Below are positions 7,046 to 15,015 of a stretch of DNA of 64,000 bases, piece by piece; within the stretch, counting starts at the first letter, position 1; the number at the start of each line of letters is the position of its first letter. The DNA is from Hyphomicrobiales bacterium (GTDB taxonomy: Bacteria > Pseudomonadota > Alphaproteobacteria > Rhizobiales > MH13). The position numbers were made by a program, and so were the translations under genes. The notes under the pieces were generated by a model, which was not told the origin of the DNA, did no database searches, and was given only the letters and a program-made list of their open reading frames with translations. The stretch is taken from contig JAEPOK010000001.1 in the NCBI GenBank assembly GCA_017642935.1, positions 310,001-374,000 on the forward strand. The letters run 5' to 3'.

Positions 7046-8530
7046 ATGGACATTGTGAACGGCTTCGCGACCTTGTTCGCCAACCCGACGGCCTTGGCGT
7101 TTGTCTTTTTGGCAGCCTTTGTCGGCGTGGTGATCGGTGCGCTTCCAGGCCTGACGGCGGCGGCGGCGATCGCGATGCTGGTGCCCCTGACCTTCTATCT
7201 CGATCCGCTGGCGGCGCTGGCCTTTCTCTATGTCATCGGCAAATCGGGGCGTTATGGCGGATCGGTTTCGGCGATCCTGTTCAACACACCTGGTACGACC
7301 GCCTCGGTTGCAACGATGGCGGATGGGCATCCGCTGGCCAAACGCGGAGAAAGCGTACGGGCGTTGCGTATGGCCACTGTTGCTAGCGTCAGCGGCGACT
7401 TGATTGGCGATTTCATATTGATCTTGGGCGCCGCTTTTGTGGCCAGTCAGACGGCCAAATTCGGCCCGCCGGAGTATTTCGCGGTCTATATGATGGCCTT
7501 TCTGGTCATTGGATCGGTCGTTGGCACATCGGTGCTTAAGGGCTTGCTCGCCACCGTGCTCGGTATTGCTGTGGCCTTGGTTGGACTGGATCCAATCACA
7601 GGCCAAGCGCGCTGGACCTTCGGAGTTCTGCAATTGGAAAACGGTTTCACGCTTGTTCCGCTTCTCATCGGCGTCTTTGTGATTTCGGAGCTGATGGTTC
7701 AGGCCGAGGCCCGTCTCACCGGCCAGGCGGCGCGTGTGATCGAACCGGCCAGTGCCGAGGGCAGCCGCCTTGCCTGGTCGGATGTTCGCCCTCTTTGGGG
7801 TGTCATCACCCGGTCTTCGCTCTACGGCGCCGTCATTGGCATCATGCCGGGCCTTGGGTCGTCGGTGGCCGCGTTCGTCGCCTATGGCGAGGAGAAGCGC
7901 CGCGCCAAAGATGGCGATGAATGGGGCACCGGCAAATTGGCGGGTGTCGCCGCGCCGGAAGCCGCCAACAACGCTGTTTCAGGGCCATCGATGATTCCGT
8001 TGCTGACCCTTGGCGTTCCAGGCACGACGGTGGCGGCAATTCTGATGGGCGTGTTTCTCATCCACGGTATCCCCATTGGGCCGACACTTTTCGTGGCCGC
8101 CAGCGATTTGATTTATGGACTGTTTGCCGCCGGCCTCATCGGCATTCTGCTCTATGGCCTGATCGGTTGGTTCTTTGGGCCGGCGATTGGCCGACTGATC
8201 GCAAGAATCCCGGCAAGTTTCGTCTACACGGTCATCTTCATGGTGACGCTGATTGCTGCCTACACCGGTCGCCTAAGTTTTTGGGACGTGCAGGTGATGC
8301 TTGGCGCCGGAGTGCTTGGCTATGCGATGCGCAAGCTCGGCTTTCCGCCGGCAGCGTTCATCATCGCTTTCATTCTAGCCCCAGGAGCGGAAGAGGCGCT
8401 TCGGCAAAGCCTGTTGCTGTCGCGCAATGGTTGGGCGATTTTTGCCACCGAGCCGATTGCGGCAGCGTTCTTGCTGATCGGTTTGACCGTTGCACTCTGG
8501 CGCGGCTGGCGAAGCTGGCGCTCCGTGTGA
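7046..8530 (+). CDS. tctA: TTT transporter large membrane subunit (TctA family)
   Basis: A 494-residue polytopic protein with roughly 10-12 membrane segments. It shows the TctA glycine-rich signature GALPGLTAAAAIAMLVPLTF near the N-terminus and a related repeat (IGIMPGLGSSVAAFVAYGEEKR) in the second half, reflecting the internal duplication of the family. The conserved PEAANNAVSGPSMIPLLTLGVPG is also present. It moves the carboxylate delivered by TctC using an ion gradient. It ends the operon and converges with the acyltransferase fusion gene. Confidence 0.9.
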   Translation: MDIVNGFATLFANPTALAFVFLAAFVGVVIGALPGLTAAAAIAMLVPLTFYLDPLAALAFLYVIGKSGRYGGSVSAILFNTPGTTASVATMADGHPLAKRGESVRALRMATVASVSGDLIGDFILILGAAFVASQTAKFGPPEYFAVYMMAFLVIGSVVGTSVLKGLLATVLGIAVALVGLDPITGQARWTFGVLQLENGFTLVPLLIGVFVISELMVQAEARLTGQAARVIEPASAEGSRLAWSDVRPLWGVITRSSLYGAVIGIMPGLGSSVAAFVAYGEEKRRAKDGDEWGTGKLAGVAAPEAANNAVSGPSMIPLLTLGVPGTTVAAILMGVFLIHGIPIGPTLFVAASDLIYGLFAAGLIGILLYGLIGWFFGPAIGRLIARIPASFVYTVIFMVTLIAAYTGRLSFWDVQVMLGAGVLGYAMRKLGFPPAAFIIAFILAPGAEEALRQSLLLSRNGWAIFATEPIAAAFLLIGLTVALWRGWRSWRSV

Positions 8531-8532
8531 GG

Positions 8533-8560
8533 GCTGTGGCGCACGCTGGCACGCCACAGC
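8533..8560. terminator. Bidirectional hairpin between convergent tctA and the aas-like gene
   Basis: GCTGTGGCG (8533-8541) and CGCCACAGC (8552-8560) form a perfect 9-bp stem with a 10-base loop, in the 47-bp gap between two convergent genes. There is no long T-run on either side, so efficiency is uncertain. Confidence 0.5.
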
Positions 8561-8577
8561 ACCCTGTTTACGACGAG

Positions 8578-11500
8578 TTAGGCCGCGACCGGCTGCGTGT
8601 AGGCCCGCGCAACCTCGGCCACTTTGGCGAAGTCCACCTTGCCGGACCCGAGGACGGGGATCGTATCGACGACATGGACTTCGGCGGGTACCATCAGATC
8701 CTGCGCGCCGTTTGCCTTTGCAAAAGCGTTGAACGCTGCGCGATCAGCACCCTCGGCCTCGGTGAAGAGCAAGATGCGTTCGCCCTTGCGCGGATCGCTG
8801 ACGGTTGCGGCGGCTGAAAGTTCACCCGACCAGACATCAGCTGCCAAGCCCTCAACAGCGGCCAATGACACCATCTCGCCGCCGATCTTGGCGAACCTCT
8901 TGGCGCGACCCTTGATGGTGATGAACCCTTGGCTGTCCATGCTCACAATGTCGCCCGTGTCGTGCCAGCCATCGACGAGCGGCTGCAGGACACCGGGCTG
9001 ATCGGCCTTCACATACCCGGCCATCACATTGGGACCTGCGATCATCAGGCGACCGCCATCGTCTACACCTGGCACGGGCTCCAAGTAAGCCTGCATGCCC
9101 GGCATCAACCGGCCAACCGTGCCCGGCTTGTTGTGCATCGGCGTGTTGATCGCGATGACCGGCGCGGTCTCTGTCACGCCATAGCCTTCCAGCACGCGCA
9201 CGCCGAACTTCTCCATGTAGAGCGCACGCGTGGAGGCCCGAACCGGCTCAGCACCTGCAAAACAGTAACGCACCGAGCGGAAGTCATACCCGTGAGCGAC
9301 ACGCGCATAACCGTTCAAGAAGGTGTCTGTACCAAACAGGATCGTCGCGTTGGAGCTGTAGATCAGTTCCGGGATCACCCGATAGTGCAGCGGCGAGGGG
9401 TAGAGGTAGGTCGGCACGCCGGAGATCAGCGGCAGGATGGTGCCCGCCGTCAGGCCGAAGGAATGGAACACCGGCAGCACGTTGAACACCTTGTCGGTCG
9501 GGTTAAAGTCAATGCTGGCTGCCGCTTGCGTCGCGTTGGCGAGGATATTGCGATGCGTCAGCACGACGCCTTTGGGCGCGCCTTCGGACCCTGATGTGAA
9601 CAGGATGACGCCGGTGTCGTGGCTGTTGCCCGGCACGAGCGGACGCGTGCGGGTCAGCAGACCCTTCAGCTTGTCAGCCAGGCTGATCGTCTGGCGCAAC
9701 TCGTCCAACCAGAGGAAGCGGACATGACCTTCCAAGTCTGCGACGACGGCTTCCAGTTTGGCCTGTGCGACAAAAGCCCGTGAGGAGAGAATGGTCTTCA
9801 CCTCTGCGGCTTGGCAGGCCGACAGGATGTTGGTTGTTCCGGCCGTGAAGTTCATCATGGCTGGCACCTTGCCTGCCGACATGACGGCCAGCGTTGTCAC
9901 CACAGAACCGTTGGCGGTGGGCAGCATAACGCCTAGTGTTTTCTCGCCTTCGGTCAGCACTGCCAGCTTGCGGGCGAGCACAGCGGTGCCGGTGAGCAGC
10001 TTGCCGTAGCTCATCGGGCCAGTCACTGGGTCTTCGCTGGCAAGCGTGCGCATGCCATGCTCCTTGCCGGCCGCGATGACACGATCAAGCACTGTCGAGC
10101 CTTTGTCCAAGCTGGTGGTGAACATCAGGTCGGACATTATGGCGTAGAGCTTGGATCCAGCCTCACTGCGGCGCGCACGGCCTTTCAGGTCTGGGTCAAG
10201 CGCGAGCTCTTGCGGCTCCATGATGGTGACCTTGACCTTGGGAAACCAGCTTTTACGCACTTGCGCGTCCGACAAGCGGGTGAAGTGAGTTTTCTGCAGG
10301 CCATCGATGCGGATGGGGACAATCTTTGCGCCGGTCTTGTCGGCCACCATCGCGGCCCCATCATAGACCTTCATCAGGCCACCGGTCACCGTGAGGCGAC
10401 CCTCCGGGAAAATGGCCATTGGCTCTCCGGACTTCACCACGTTGATCAACGAACGCATGGCCAGCGGGTTGGTGGGGTCGAGCGGCAGAGCGGTGGCAAG
10501 CTTTAGAAACGGGCGTACCCACCAGGCCTTGGCAATGCGCGTGTCGATCGCAAAAGTCGGCGCCTTCTCCGTCAGCGTCAAGGCCAAGCCGGCATCGAGG
10601 AAACTGGTATGGTTGAGCGCCAGGATTGGAGCTTCGCCGGCCTTTTCCAGATTTTCCGCGCCTTCGACTCTCAGGCGGAACACGGCCCGATAGATGATCG
10701 AAACCAGATCGCGTAGCGGGTTGGTGGGCAGGAACTTCAGCATCAGCACGGCTGCTGCAGCATTGAGTGCAGCCAACCCGGCCAGGACCTCGACTGCGGA
10801 AAAACCTGCGGCGAGCGATCCAGCCAGTACCAGACCGCCAATTGTCATGAATCCGGCGGACAAGGCGTTGGCGCCAGCAACGGTGCGAGCGCGGCGTTCA
10901 GCCTTCGCCCATGTTTGTAGGGCACTGAAGGCCGGGACCACTAAAAGCGCGCCGGAGAAGGCAAGACCGGCCATTGATGCACTGACGCGGATCACCTCCG
11001 GCTGAGCCAGGAAGGTGGTAAGGCTGGGCGCAGCAGTCATGTCCAAGGCGCCGAGCACGAGAAACAAGTCAAGGCAGAAGAGGCCCATCAGTACCGTGCC
11101 GATGACGGCAGGCAGCAAAACCACGCGTCCGGCACAGAGCCAGGCGGCGACTGCCGAGCCAAGCCCAACAGCGACAGCAAAAACGGTGAGGAAATAGGTG
11201 ACGGCCATCTCGTTGCCGACCAACACGTCTTTCACGATGATCGGCATGACTGAGAGCACTGTCGCGCCAACAAACCAGAACCAGGCGTTGAACAGGGCCG
11301 TGCGCCAAAGGCGGGGATCAGCGCGCAGCCCAGCAAGAATGCTCCAGGTGGAGGCAAAGATATTCGGGTTGATGGCCAGGTCGGGCGCACCGGCCTTTGT
11401 CGCCGGAATAGCGCGCGATGCGAGATAGCAAACTACGGCCAGGCTGATCATGACGGGGCCGAACAGCGCGACCGGCGCGCCGGTGGCAAATAGGAAGCCA

Positions 11501-11991
11501 GCGCCGATTGTGCCGCCAAGGATGGCCAGAAAGGTGCCCGATTCCACCCAGGCATTGGCTTTGGGCAGTTCGCTGGCTTCCAGGTGATCGGGCAAAATGC
11601 CGAACTTGATCGGGCTGAACAGCGCCGAGACAACGCCGAAGGCGAACAGCGCGGCGAACAGAACGGGCAAGGATTGAAGCGCCATGCCGGCCACTGCCAA
11701 TCCCGCTGCGCCGATCTCGGCAAGTTTTAGGCGACGTGCGATATTGGACTTGTCGTTGCGGTCGGCGATTTGGCCGCCAAGCGCGGAAAGAAACAGAAAG
11801 GGTGCGATGAAAACCGCCCCTGCTAGCGTGACTAGTACGCCAGAACCGGCGGTCGGAGAGTTGGCGCCGGACACCTGGAAAAGGATCAGCAGGACCAGCG
11901 CATTTTTCAAAAAATTGTCGTTGAACGCAGACAGGAACTGCGTCCAGAAAAGCGGTGCAAACCGCCGGGATTTCATCAGTGACTGAGACAT
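8578..11991 (-). CDS. Three-part fusion: LplT-like MFS flippase + acyltransferase + acyl-ACP ligase (Aas)
   Basis: A 1137-residue protein with three modules. Residues 1 to about 410 form a 12-helix MFS permease like LplT (opening FAPLFWTQFLSAFNDNFLKNALV), which flips lysophospholipids. Around 430-630 is a PlsC-type acyltransferase with NHTSFLD (HX4D) and FPEGR. From about 640 to the end is an AMP-forming ligase with VILFTSGSEGAPKGVVLTH and YGVTETAP. In E. coli, LplT and Aas are separate proteins that import and reacylate lysophosphatidylethanolamine. Here the whole repair cycle is one polypeptide, a fusion known in other bacteria. ATG at 11991 is preferred; a further in-frame codon lies 4 codons upstream. 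It is the last gene of the PspA-like/YiaA-like operon. Confidence 0.85.
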   Translation of the reverse strand: MSQSLMKSRRFAPLFWTQFLSAFNDNFLKNALVLLILFQVSGANSPTAGSGVLVTLAGAVFIAPFLFLSALGGQIADRNDKSNIARRLKLAEIGAAGLAVAGMALQSLPVLFAALFAFGVVSALFSPIKFGILPDHLEASELPKANAWVESGTFLAILGGTIGAGFLFATGAPVALFGPVMISLAVVCYLASRAIPATKAGAPDLAINPNIFASTWSILAGLRADPRLWRTALFNAWFWFVGATVLSVMPIIVKDVLVGNEMAVTYFLTVFAVAVGLGSAVAAWLCAGRVVLLPAVIGTVLMGLFCLDLFLVLGALDMTAAPSLTTFLAQPEVIRVSASMAGLAFSGALLVVPAFSALQTWAKAERRARTVAGANALSAGFMTIGGLVLAGSLAAGFSAVEVLAGLAALNAAAAVLMLKFLPTNPLRDLVSIIYRAVFRLRVEGAENLEKAGEAPILALNHTSFLDAGLALTLTEKAPTFAIDTRIAKAWWVRPFLKLATALPLDPTNPLAMRSLINVVKSGEPMAIFPEGRLTVTGGLMKVYDGAAMVADKTGAKIVPIRIDGLQKTHFTRLSDAQVRKSWFPKVKVTIMEPQELALDPDLKGRARRSEAGSKLYAIMSDLMFTTSLDKGSTVLDRVIAAGKEHGMRTLASEDPVTGPMSYGKLLTGTAVLARKLAVLTEGEKTLGVMLPTANGSVVTTLAVMSAGKVPAMMNFTAGTTNILSACQAAEVKTILSSRAFVAQAKLEAVVADLEGHVRFLWLDELRQTISLADKLKGLLTRTRPLVPGNSHDTGVILFTSGSEGAPKGVVLTHRNILANATQAAASIDFNPTDKVFNVLPVFHSFGLTAGTILPLISGVPTYLYPSPLHYRVIPELIYSSNATILFGTDTFLNGYARVAHGYDFRSVRYCFAGAEPVRASTRALYMEKFGVRVLEGYGVTETAPVIAINTPMHNKPGTVGRLMPGMQAYLEPVPGVDDGGRLMIAGPNVMAGYVKADQPGVLQPLVDGWHDTGDIVSMDSQGFITIKGRAKRFAKIGGEMVSLAAVEGLAADVWSGELSAAATVSDPRKGERILLFTEAEGADRAAFNAFAKANGAQDLMVPAEVHVVDTIPVLGSGKVDFAKVAEVARAYTQPVAA

Positions 11992-12026
11992 GGTTCGCTC
12001 CATCGTGTCTGCGATTGACGAGGGGA

Positions 12027-12052
12027 CCTGCCGCTCTCGGGAGACCGGCAGG
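12027..12052 (-). other. Intercistronic hairpin before the aas-like gene
   Basis: CCTGCCG (12027-12033) pairs with CGGCAGG (12046-12052), with further internal TCTC/GAGA pairing, in the gap between the YiaA-like stop codon and the aas-like start. No T-run follows on the minus strand, so it looks like an mRNA-stability or translation-modulating structure. Confidence 0.4.
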
Positions 12053-12063
12053 CTGGGTCGGTG

Positions 12064-12345
12064 TCAGAGGGTGTCGGAAGCAGAGGTATCGAGAAGCAAC
12101 TTCTCGGTCTTGGCGTCCTCCAGGCGGTAGTGAAGCTTCTTGGCTTCGTCAGCATCGCGCAGCGTTTTGCTGAGCGTGAGCGCAGAGTGGACCAGCATGA
12201 TCGCGGCCATGGCGTAGAAACCTTTGGCCGAGAAGCTCGCCTGAAGATTGTAGATGCCAAGGGCCATCATGGTGGCGGCGATGCCGAAGCTGGCCGCCGT
12301 GAACATCGTCCAATAGCGGGAGTGGGTGGTGGCTTGTTCGCTCAT
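12064..12345 (-). CDS. YiaA/YiaB-family inner-membrane protein
   Basis: A 93-residue protein with two membrane helices (about 14-32 and 42-58) in the yiaAB two-helix pattern (MFTAASFGIAATMMALGIYNL, GFYAMAAIMLVHSALTLSKTLRD). It ends in a charged tail. The family has no established biochemical role. E. coli YiaA/YiaB are linked to envelope stress. It lies 23 bp after the PspA-like gene and before the lysophospholipid repair fusion, so a membrane-maintenance role is reasonable by context only. Confidence 0.75.
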   Translation of the reverse strand: MSEQATTHSRYWTMFTAASFGIAATMMALGIYNLQASFSAKGFYAMAAIMLVHSALTLSKTLRDADEAKKLHYRLEDAKTEKLLLDTSASDTL

Positions 12346-12368
12346 GATCTGTCTCCTTTTTTGCGCGG

Positions 12369-13076
12369 TTAGGCGGCGTCGTTCTGGGTGGGCGATGCCG
12401 TGCCGGCGCGGGCTTTGAGGCGCGCCAGAACGTCATCGGCTGATGTTGTTGTGGACGGGCCGCAACCAGCGCCGGCCAAGCGATCGACAATGTCGGCAGG
12501 GGAGTCGCTGACGGTCATCTGCGCGTAGGCGGCATCGGCAAGATCGACCTCCTCCTGGCGGCTTTCGATCTTGGCCAACGTCTCTTCGGCGTCGGTCAAT
12601 GCGCCTTGGCCGGTGACAGAAACGCGGTTGCCAACTTTGCGCACTTGGTCACGGGCGGTGACGACGCGTTGGCCTCGATGAAGTTCGCGCAAGCGGGCTT
12701 GGGCACGGCGCACAGCAACCGTCAGCCGGGCGATTTCTTCGCCAAAGACGGCTTGCGCCTTAATTGAAGCAGTTCGTTCGTCTTCGAGAACCGCGATGGC
12801 TTCTGCCGCCTCTCGGGCCAGATCCTCCTCGCCTTTGTCGAGTGCCGCACCAGCGCGGGTTTCTAGGTCGTCGATCATTGCGGCAACTTTTGTAGCGCGC
12901 TGTTTTTCTTGCTCATTCTGAGCTTTCACCAGGGCGGCGGCCTTTTGTGCCGCACGGACCGAAGCGGCCGCTTCTCGCACCTGTTGGCCGAGGATCGCCA
13001 CGCCGTGACGTTCTTCGGCCCGTTCAGTCGCGTTCGATACCAGCGCCTTAGATAGAGTGTTCAGCAGTTTCAGCAT
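12369..13076 (-). CDS. PspA/IM30-like coiled-coil membrane-stress protein
   Basis: A 235-residue, highly charged, mostly helical protein. It has the features of the PspA/IM30/Vipp1 (ESCRT-III-like) family: a short N-terminal amphipathic segment (MLKLLNTLSKALVSNATERAEE), a long coiled coil to about residue 185 and a divergent C-terminal tail. Such proteins coat and stabilise stressed membranes. The similarity is weaker than for classical PspA, so it is best called PspA-like. ATG 13076 is preferred over an in-frame codon 8 residues upstream that would overlap the first operator. It is first in the operon under the divergent TetR gene. Confidence 0.7.
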   Translation of the reverse strand: MLKLLNTLSKALVSNATERAEERHGVAILGQQVREAAASVRAAQKAAALVKAQNEQEKQRATKVAAMIDDLETRAGAALDKGEEDLAREAAEAIAVLEDERTASIKAQAVFGEEIARLTVAVRRAQARLRELHRGQRVVTARDQVRKVGNRVSVTGQGALTDAEETLAKIESRQEEVDLADAAYAQMTVSDSPADIVDRLAGAGCGPSTTTSADDVLARLKARAGTASPTQNDAA

Positions 13077-13093
13077 GGGGCTTCTCCAAAAAA

Positions 13094-13106
13094 TGAACAT
13101 TGTTCA
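13094..13106. promoter_or_regulatory. TetR operator copy 1 (TGAAC-N3-GTTCA)
   Basis: Palindrome TGAACATTGTTCA, just upstream of the PspA-like start codon. The same palindrome with a different centre occurs at 13151-13163, 57 bp away centre to centre. Confidence 0.65.
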
Positions 13107-13110
13107 CCAT

Positions 13111-13142
13111 TTGACAAAACCACAGTGCTCAGGCACCGTCAA
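13111..13142. promoter_or_regulatory. Face-to-face -35 elements of the pspA-like/tetR promoters
   Basis: TTGACA on the plus strand (13111-13116) and TTGACG on the minus strand (13142-13137) lie between the two operators and point in opposite directions. The two promoters therefore overlap, and a repressor on either palindrome could block both. The -10 elements are not clear. Confidence 0.45.
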
Positions 13143-13150
13143 GAAAAAAG

Positions 13151-13163
13151 TGAACTGAGTTCA
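13151..13163. promoter_or_regulatory. TetR operator copy 2 (TGAAC-N3-GTTCA)
   Basis: Palindrome TGAACTGAGTTCA, 30 bp before the tetR start codon. It matches operator copy 1 in both half-sites. Confidence 0.65.
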
Positions 13164-13193
13164 TTTTTAATTAGGCGGAGGGATTTTTAGTTC

Positions 13194-13787
13194 ATGGCGG
13201 GCGTTCAAAAGGCCAAACGCGAAGAGGCTGCACGCAAACTATTGGAAGCCGCTGTCACCTGCGTCGAGGAACGCGGCATCGACGCCCTGCATGCACGCGA
13301 GATCGCCAAACGCTCGGGCTATTCGGTGGGATCGGTCTACAAGTATTATGAGGACTTAGACGACATCATCACGCGGGTGAACTCGGTGACGCTGGCGCGT
13401 TTGAAGGCCGTTATAGGCGTCGCCGTTGCGGAAAAAACCGATCCGCTTGAGCGTCTGAAGGCACTTGCGCACGCTTATTTTGCCTTTGCCTCGGACAATC
13501 GGGCGCTTTGGGAAGCCCTTTTTGGCCATCGTTTGCCGGAGGGGAGGTCCATCCCGCAAGAGCATCGCGATGAGAACATTGCCTTGCTGTCGATCATTGG
13601 CGAAGCATTGCTCGCCTTGAATCCTGACCTTTCGCCGGAACAACTCCAGGAACGCACGCGCACTTGTTTCGCTGCGGTCCATGGCCTGGTGACGGTCAGC
13701 GTCGAACAGCGTTTCGTCGGCCTGTCAGGTGATGCCTTTGCCAGCGAGATGGACTTTTTGGTCGAAAGGCTCGCCGTCGCCGATTGA
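13194..13787 (+). CDS. TetR/AcrR-family regulator
   Basis: A 197-residue TetR-family protein. The N-terminal HTH spans residues 15-58 (ARKLLEAAVTCVEERGIDALHAREIAKRSGYSVGSVYKYYEDLDD). The C-terminal ligand domain contains ALWEALFGHRL, resembling the TetR_C WHG subgroup. It is divergent from the pspA-like/yiaA-like/aas-like operon across a 117-bp region with two identical-arm palindromes, so it probably represses that operon and itself. The neighbour genes suggest a fatty-acid, acyl-CoA or lysolipid ligand, which is inference. GGAGGG lies 11 bases before ATG 13194. Confidence 0.85.
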   Translation: MAGVQKAKREEAARKLLEAAVTCVEERGIDALHAREIAKRSGYSVGSVYKYYEDLDDIITRVNSVTLARLKAVIGVAVAEKTDPLERLKALAHAYFAFASDNRALWEALFGHRLPEGRSIPQEHRDENIALLSIIGEALLALNPDLSPEQLQERTRTCFAAVHGLVTVSVEQRFVGLSGDAFASEMDFLVERLAVAD

Positions 13788-13832
13788 GGATTGACTGCGC
13801 CGCCATCGAAAGCCCAGCAGGACTCATCGGAG

Positions 13833-13846
13833 TTGATGCGGGTCAA
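13833..13846 (+). promoter_or_regulatory. FNR/FixK-like box before the phosphoribosyltransferase gene
   Basis: TTGATGCGGGTCAA fits TTGAT/C-N4-G/ATCAA. It lies 33 bp before the start codon, closer than a class II activation site normally would be, since a -41.5 site would place the transcript start at the ATG. It may therefore act differently, or the real start may lie further in. Confidence 0.5.
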
Positions 13847-13879
13847 CGGTGTTGAGTTGGTCCCCGGTAGGATCCGGCC

Positions 13880-14542
13880 ATGACCATTCTTCCCCTTCAA
13901 AACCGTTCCGAAGCTGGGCGACGGCTCGCCGCGAGGCTCATCCATCTGAAGAGCGCACAGCCGCTCGTCTTGGGGTTGCCGCGCGGTGGTGTTCCGGTGG
14001 CGGTTGAGATTGCCGAAGCGTTGGATGCACCGCTCGAGCCGATGTTTGCCAAGAAGATCGGCGCGCCCGATCAACCGGAATTGGCCATTGGGGCTGTCGC
14101 CGATGGAGCGAACCCTGAGCTTGTTCTCAACCGACATATCACGCGCCAGCTCCGGCTCAGCTCTGACTATGTGCGTGAGCAAATGGAACAGAAGCTCAAT
14201 GAGATCGCTCATCGCCGCGCGGAGTATCTCGGGCAGCGAACCTTGAGCGATCCGTCGGGTAGAACCGTGATTCTGGTCGATGACGGGATCGCCACCGGCT
14301 GCAGCGTCAAAGCCGCGCTGGCAGCCTTGCGCCATGCCAATCCGGCGCGATTGGTTTTGGCTGTGCCGGTTCTGCCGTCGGGCAGCGTGGTCGAGTTCGA
14401 AGCGCTCTGCGATGAGCTTGTCTATCTGGCTGCGCCTACGTCCTTCGGCTCAGTCGGCGCCCACTATCTGGATTTTGGTCAAGTGGACGACGCGGCGGTC
14501 ATCGACATGCTCAACCGCCACGCCGTCCGTGCCAGTGCTTAG
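13880..14542 (+). CDS. Phosphoribosyltransferase-fold protein
   Basis: A 220-residue type I phosphoribosyltransferase-fold protein. The PRPP loop VILVDDGIATGCS is near residues 132-144, preceded by LVLGLPRGGVPVAVEIA and FAKKIGAPDQPELAIGAVAD, the pattern of stand-alone PRTase-like proteins found in stress gene clusters. The nucleobase substrate is unknown, and many members may not be salvage enzymes. An AGGA ribosome site is 8 bases before ATG 13880. It overlaps the convergent small secreted protein gene by 4 bp. The FNR-like box upstream links it to the stress block at 22-32 kb. Confidence 0.75.
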   Translation: MTILPLQNRSEAGRRLAARLIHLKSAQPLVLGLPRGGVPVAVEIAEALDAPLEPMFAKKIGAPDQPELAIGAVADGANPELVLNRHITRQLRLSSDYVREQMEQKLNEIAHRRAEYLGQRTLSDPSGRTVILVDDGIATGCSVKAALAALRHANPARLVLAVPVLPSGSVVEFEALCDELVYLAAPTSFGSVGAHYLDFGQVDDAAVIDMLNRHAVRASA

Positions 14543-14826
14543 TCAATCTCGAACGTGAACTCATCTTCGAAATAGTTGCGCGCCTGCATAAGGCAGCCCG
14601 TCTCAAACGAGAACACGAACACCGTTGCAACTTCAGCAAGAACCGCCACGCGGCAGAAGGCATCGTCGCCAGCCTCGAGGGATGCAGGGCATTCTTCCAT
14701 GTCGGTGTGCGGCACGGAGCCTTCAAAGACTTCATAGCTGAGCGCGCAGTCATGGCTATCGGCCATGGCGGTTCCCATCATCAGAACCAGACCGGCGCCG
14801 GCAGCAAGGGCCAATCGAATAGACAT
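14539..14826 (-). CDS. Small secreted cysteine-containing protein of unknown function
   Basis: A 95-residue protein with a clear signal peptide (hydrophobic RLALAAGAGLVLMMGTAMA, cleavage after AMA). The acidic mature part of about 73 residues holds four cysteines (near 27, 46, 58 and 78), possibly two periplasmic disulfides. I do not recognise the family. A GAGGAGGAAA ribosome site precedes the ATG. An FNR-like box centred 65 bp upstream would place a class II transcript start about 24 bases before the ATG. The 3' ends of this gene and the phosphoribosyltransferase gene overlap by 4 bp. Confidence 0.65.
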   Translation of the reverse strand: MSIRLALAAGAGLVLMMGTAMADSHDCALSYEVFEGSVPHTDMEECPASLEAGDDAFCRVAVLAEVATVFVFSFETGCLMQARNYFEDEFTFEID

Positions 14827-14884
14827 CGTTTCCTCCTCTTATTGGTTTTGGGAGGCGAGTCTTTCATCGAAGGAAAAGGTCCGA

Positions 14885-14898
14885 CTGATATTGGTCAA
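14885..14898 (-). promoter_or_regulatory. FNR/FixK-like box (one mismatch) before the small secreted protein gene
   Basis: CTGATATTGGTCAA differs from TTGAT-N4-GTCAA at one base. Its centre is 65 bp from the ATG at 14826, a suitable distance for class II activation. Confidence 0.45.
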
Positions 14899-14947
14899 TG
14901 AATCGCGGGTACGAGCCTCGGCAACGCGCCGGGAGCCATGTTCCAGG

Positions 14948-14961
14948 CTGACTTTTGTCAA
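14948..14961 (+). promoter_or_regulatory. FNR/FixK-like box (one mismatch) before the bactofilin-like gene
   Basis: CTGACTTTTGTCAA contains the perfect inverted repeat TGAC-N4-GTCA and lacks one outer base of TTGAC-N4-GTCAA. A class II start would fall near 14996, 20 bases before the ATG at 15016. CATTCT at 14983-14988 could serve as -10. Confidence 0.45.
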
Positions 14962-15015
14962 CCATTCTACGGTGCCAAGCGGCATTCTCCCGCCTCCCAA
15001 AGCAGGAGACCAGCA

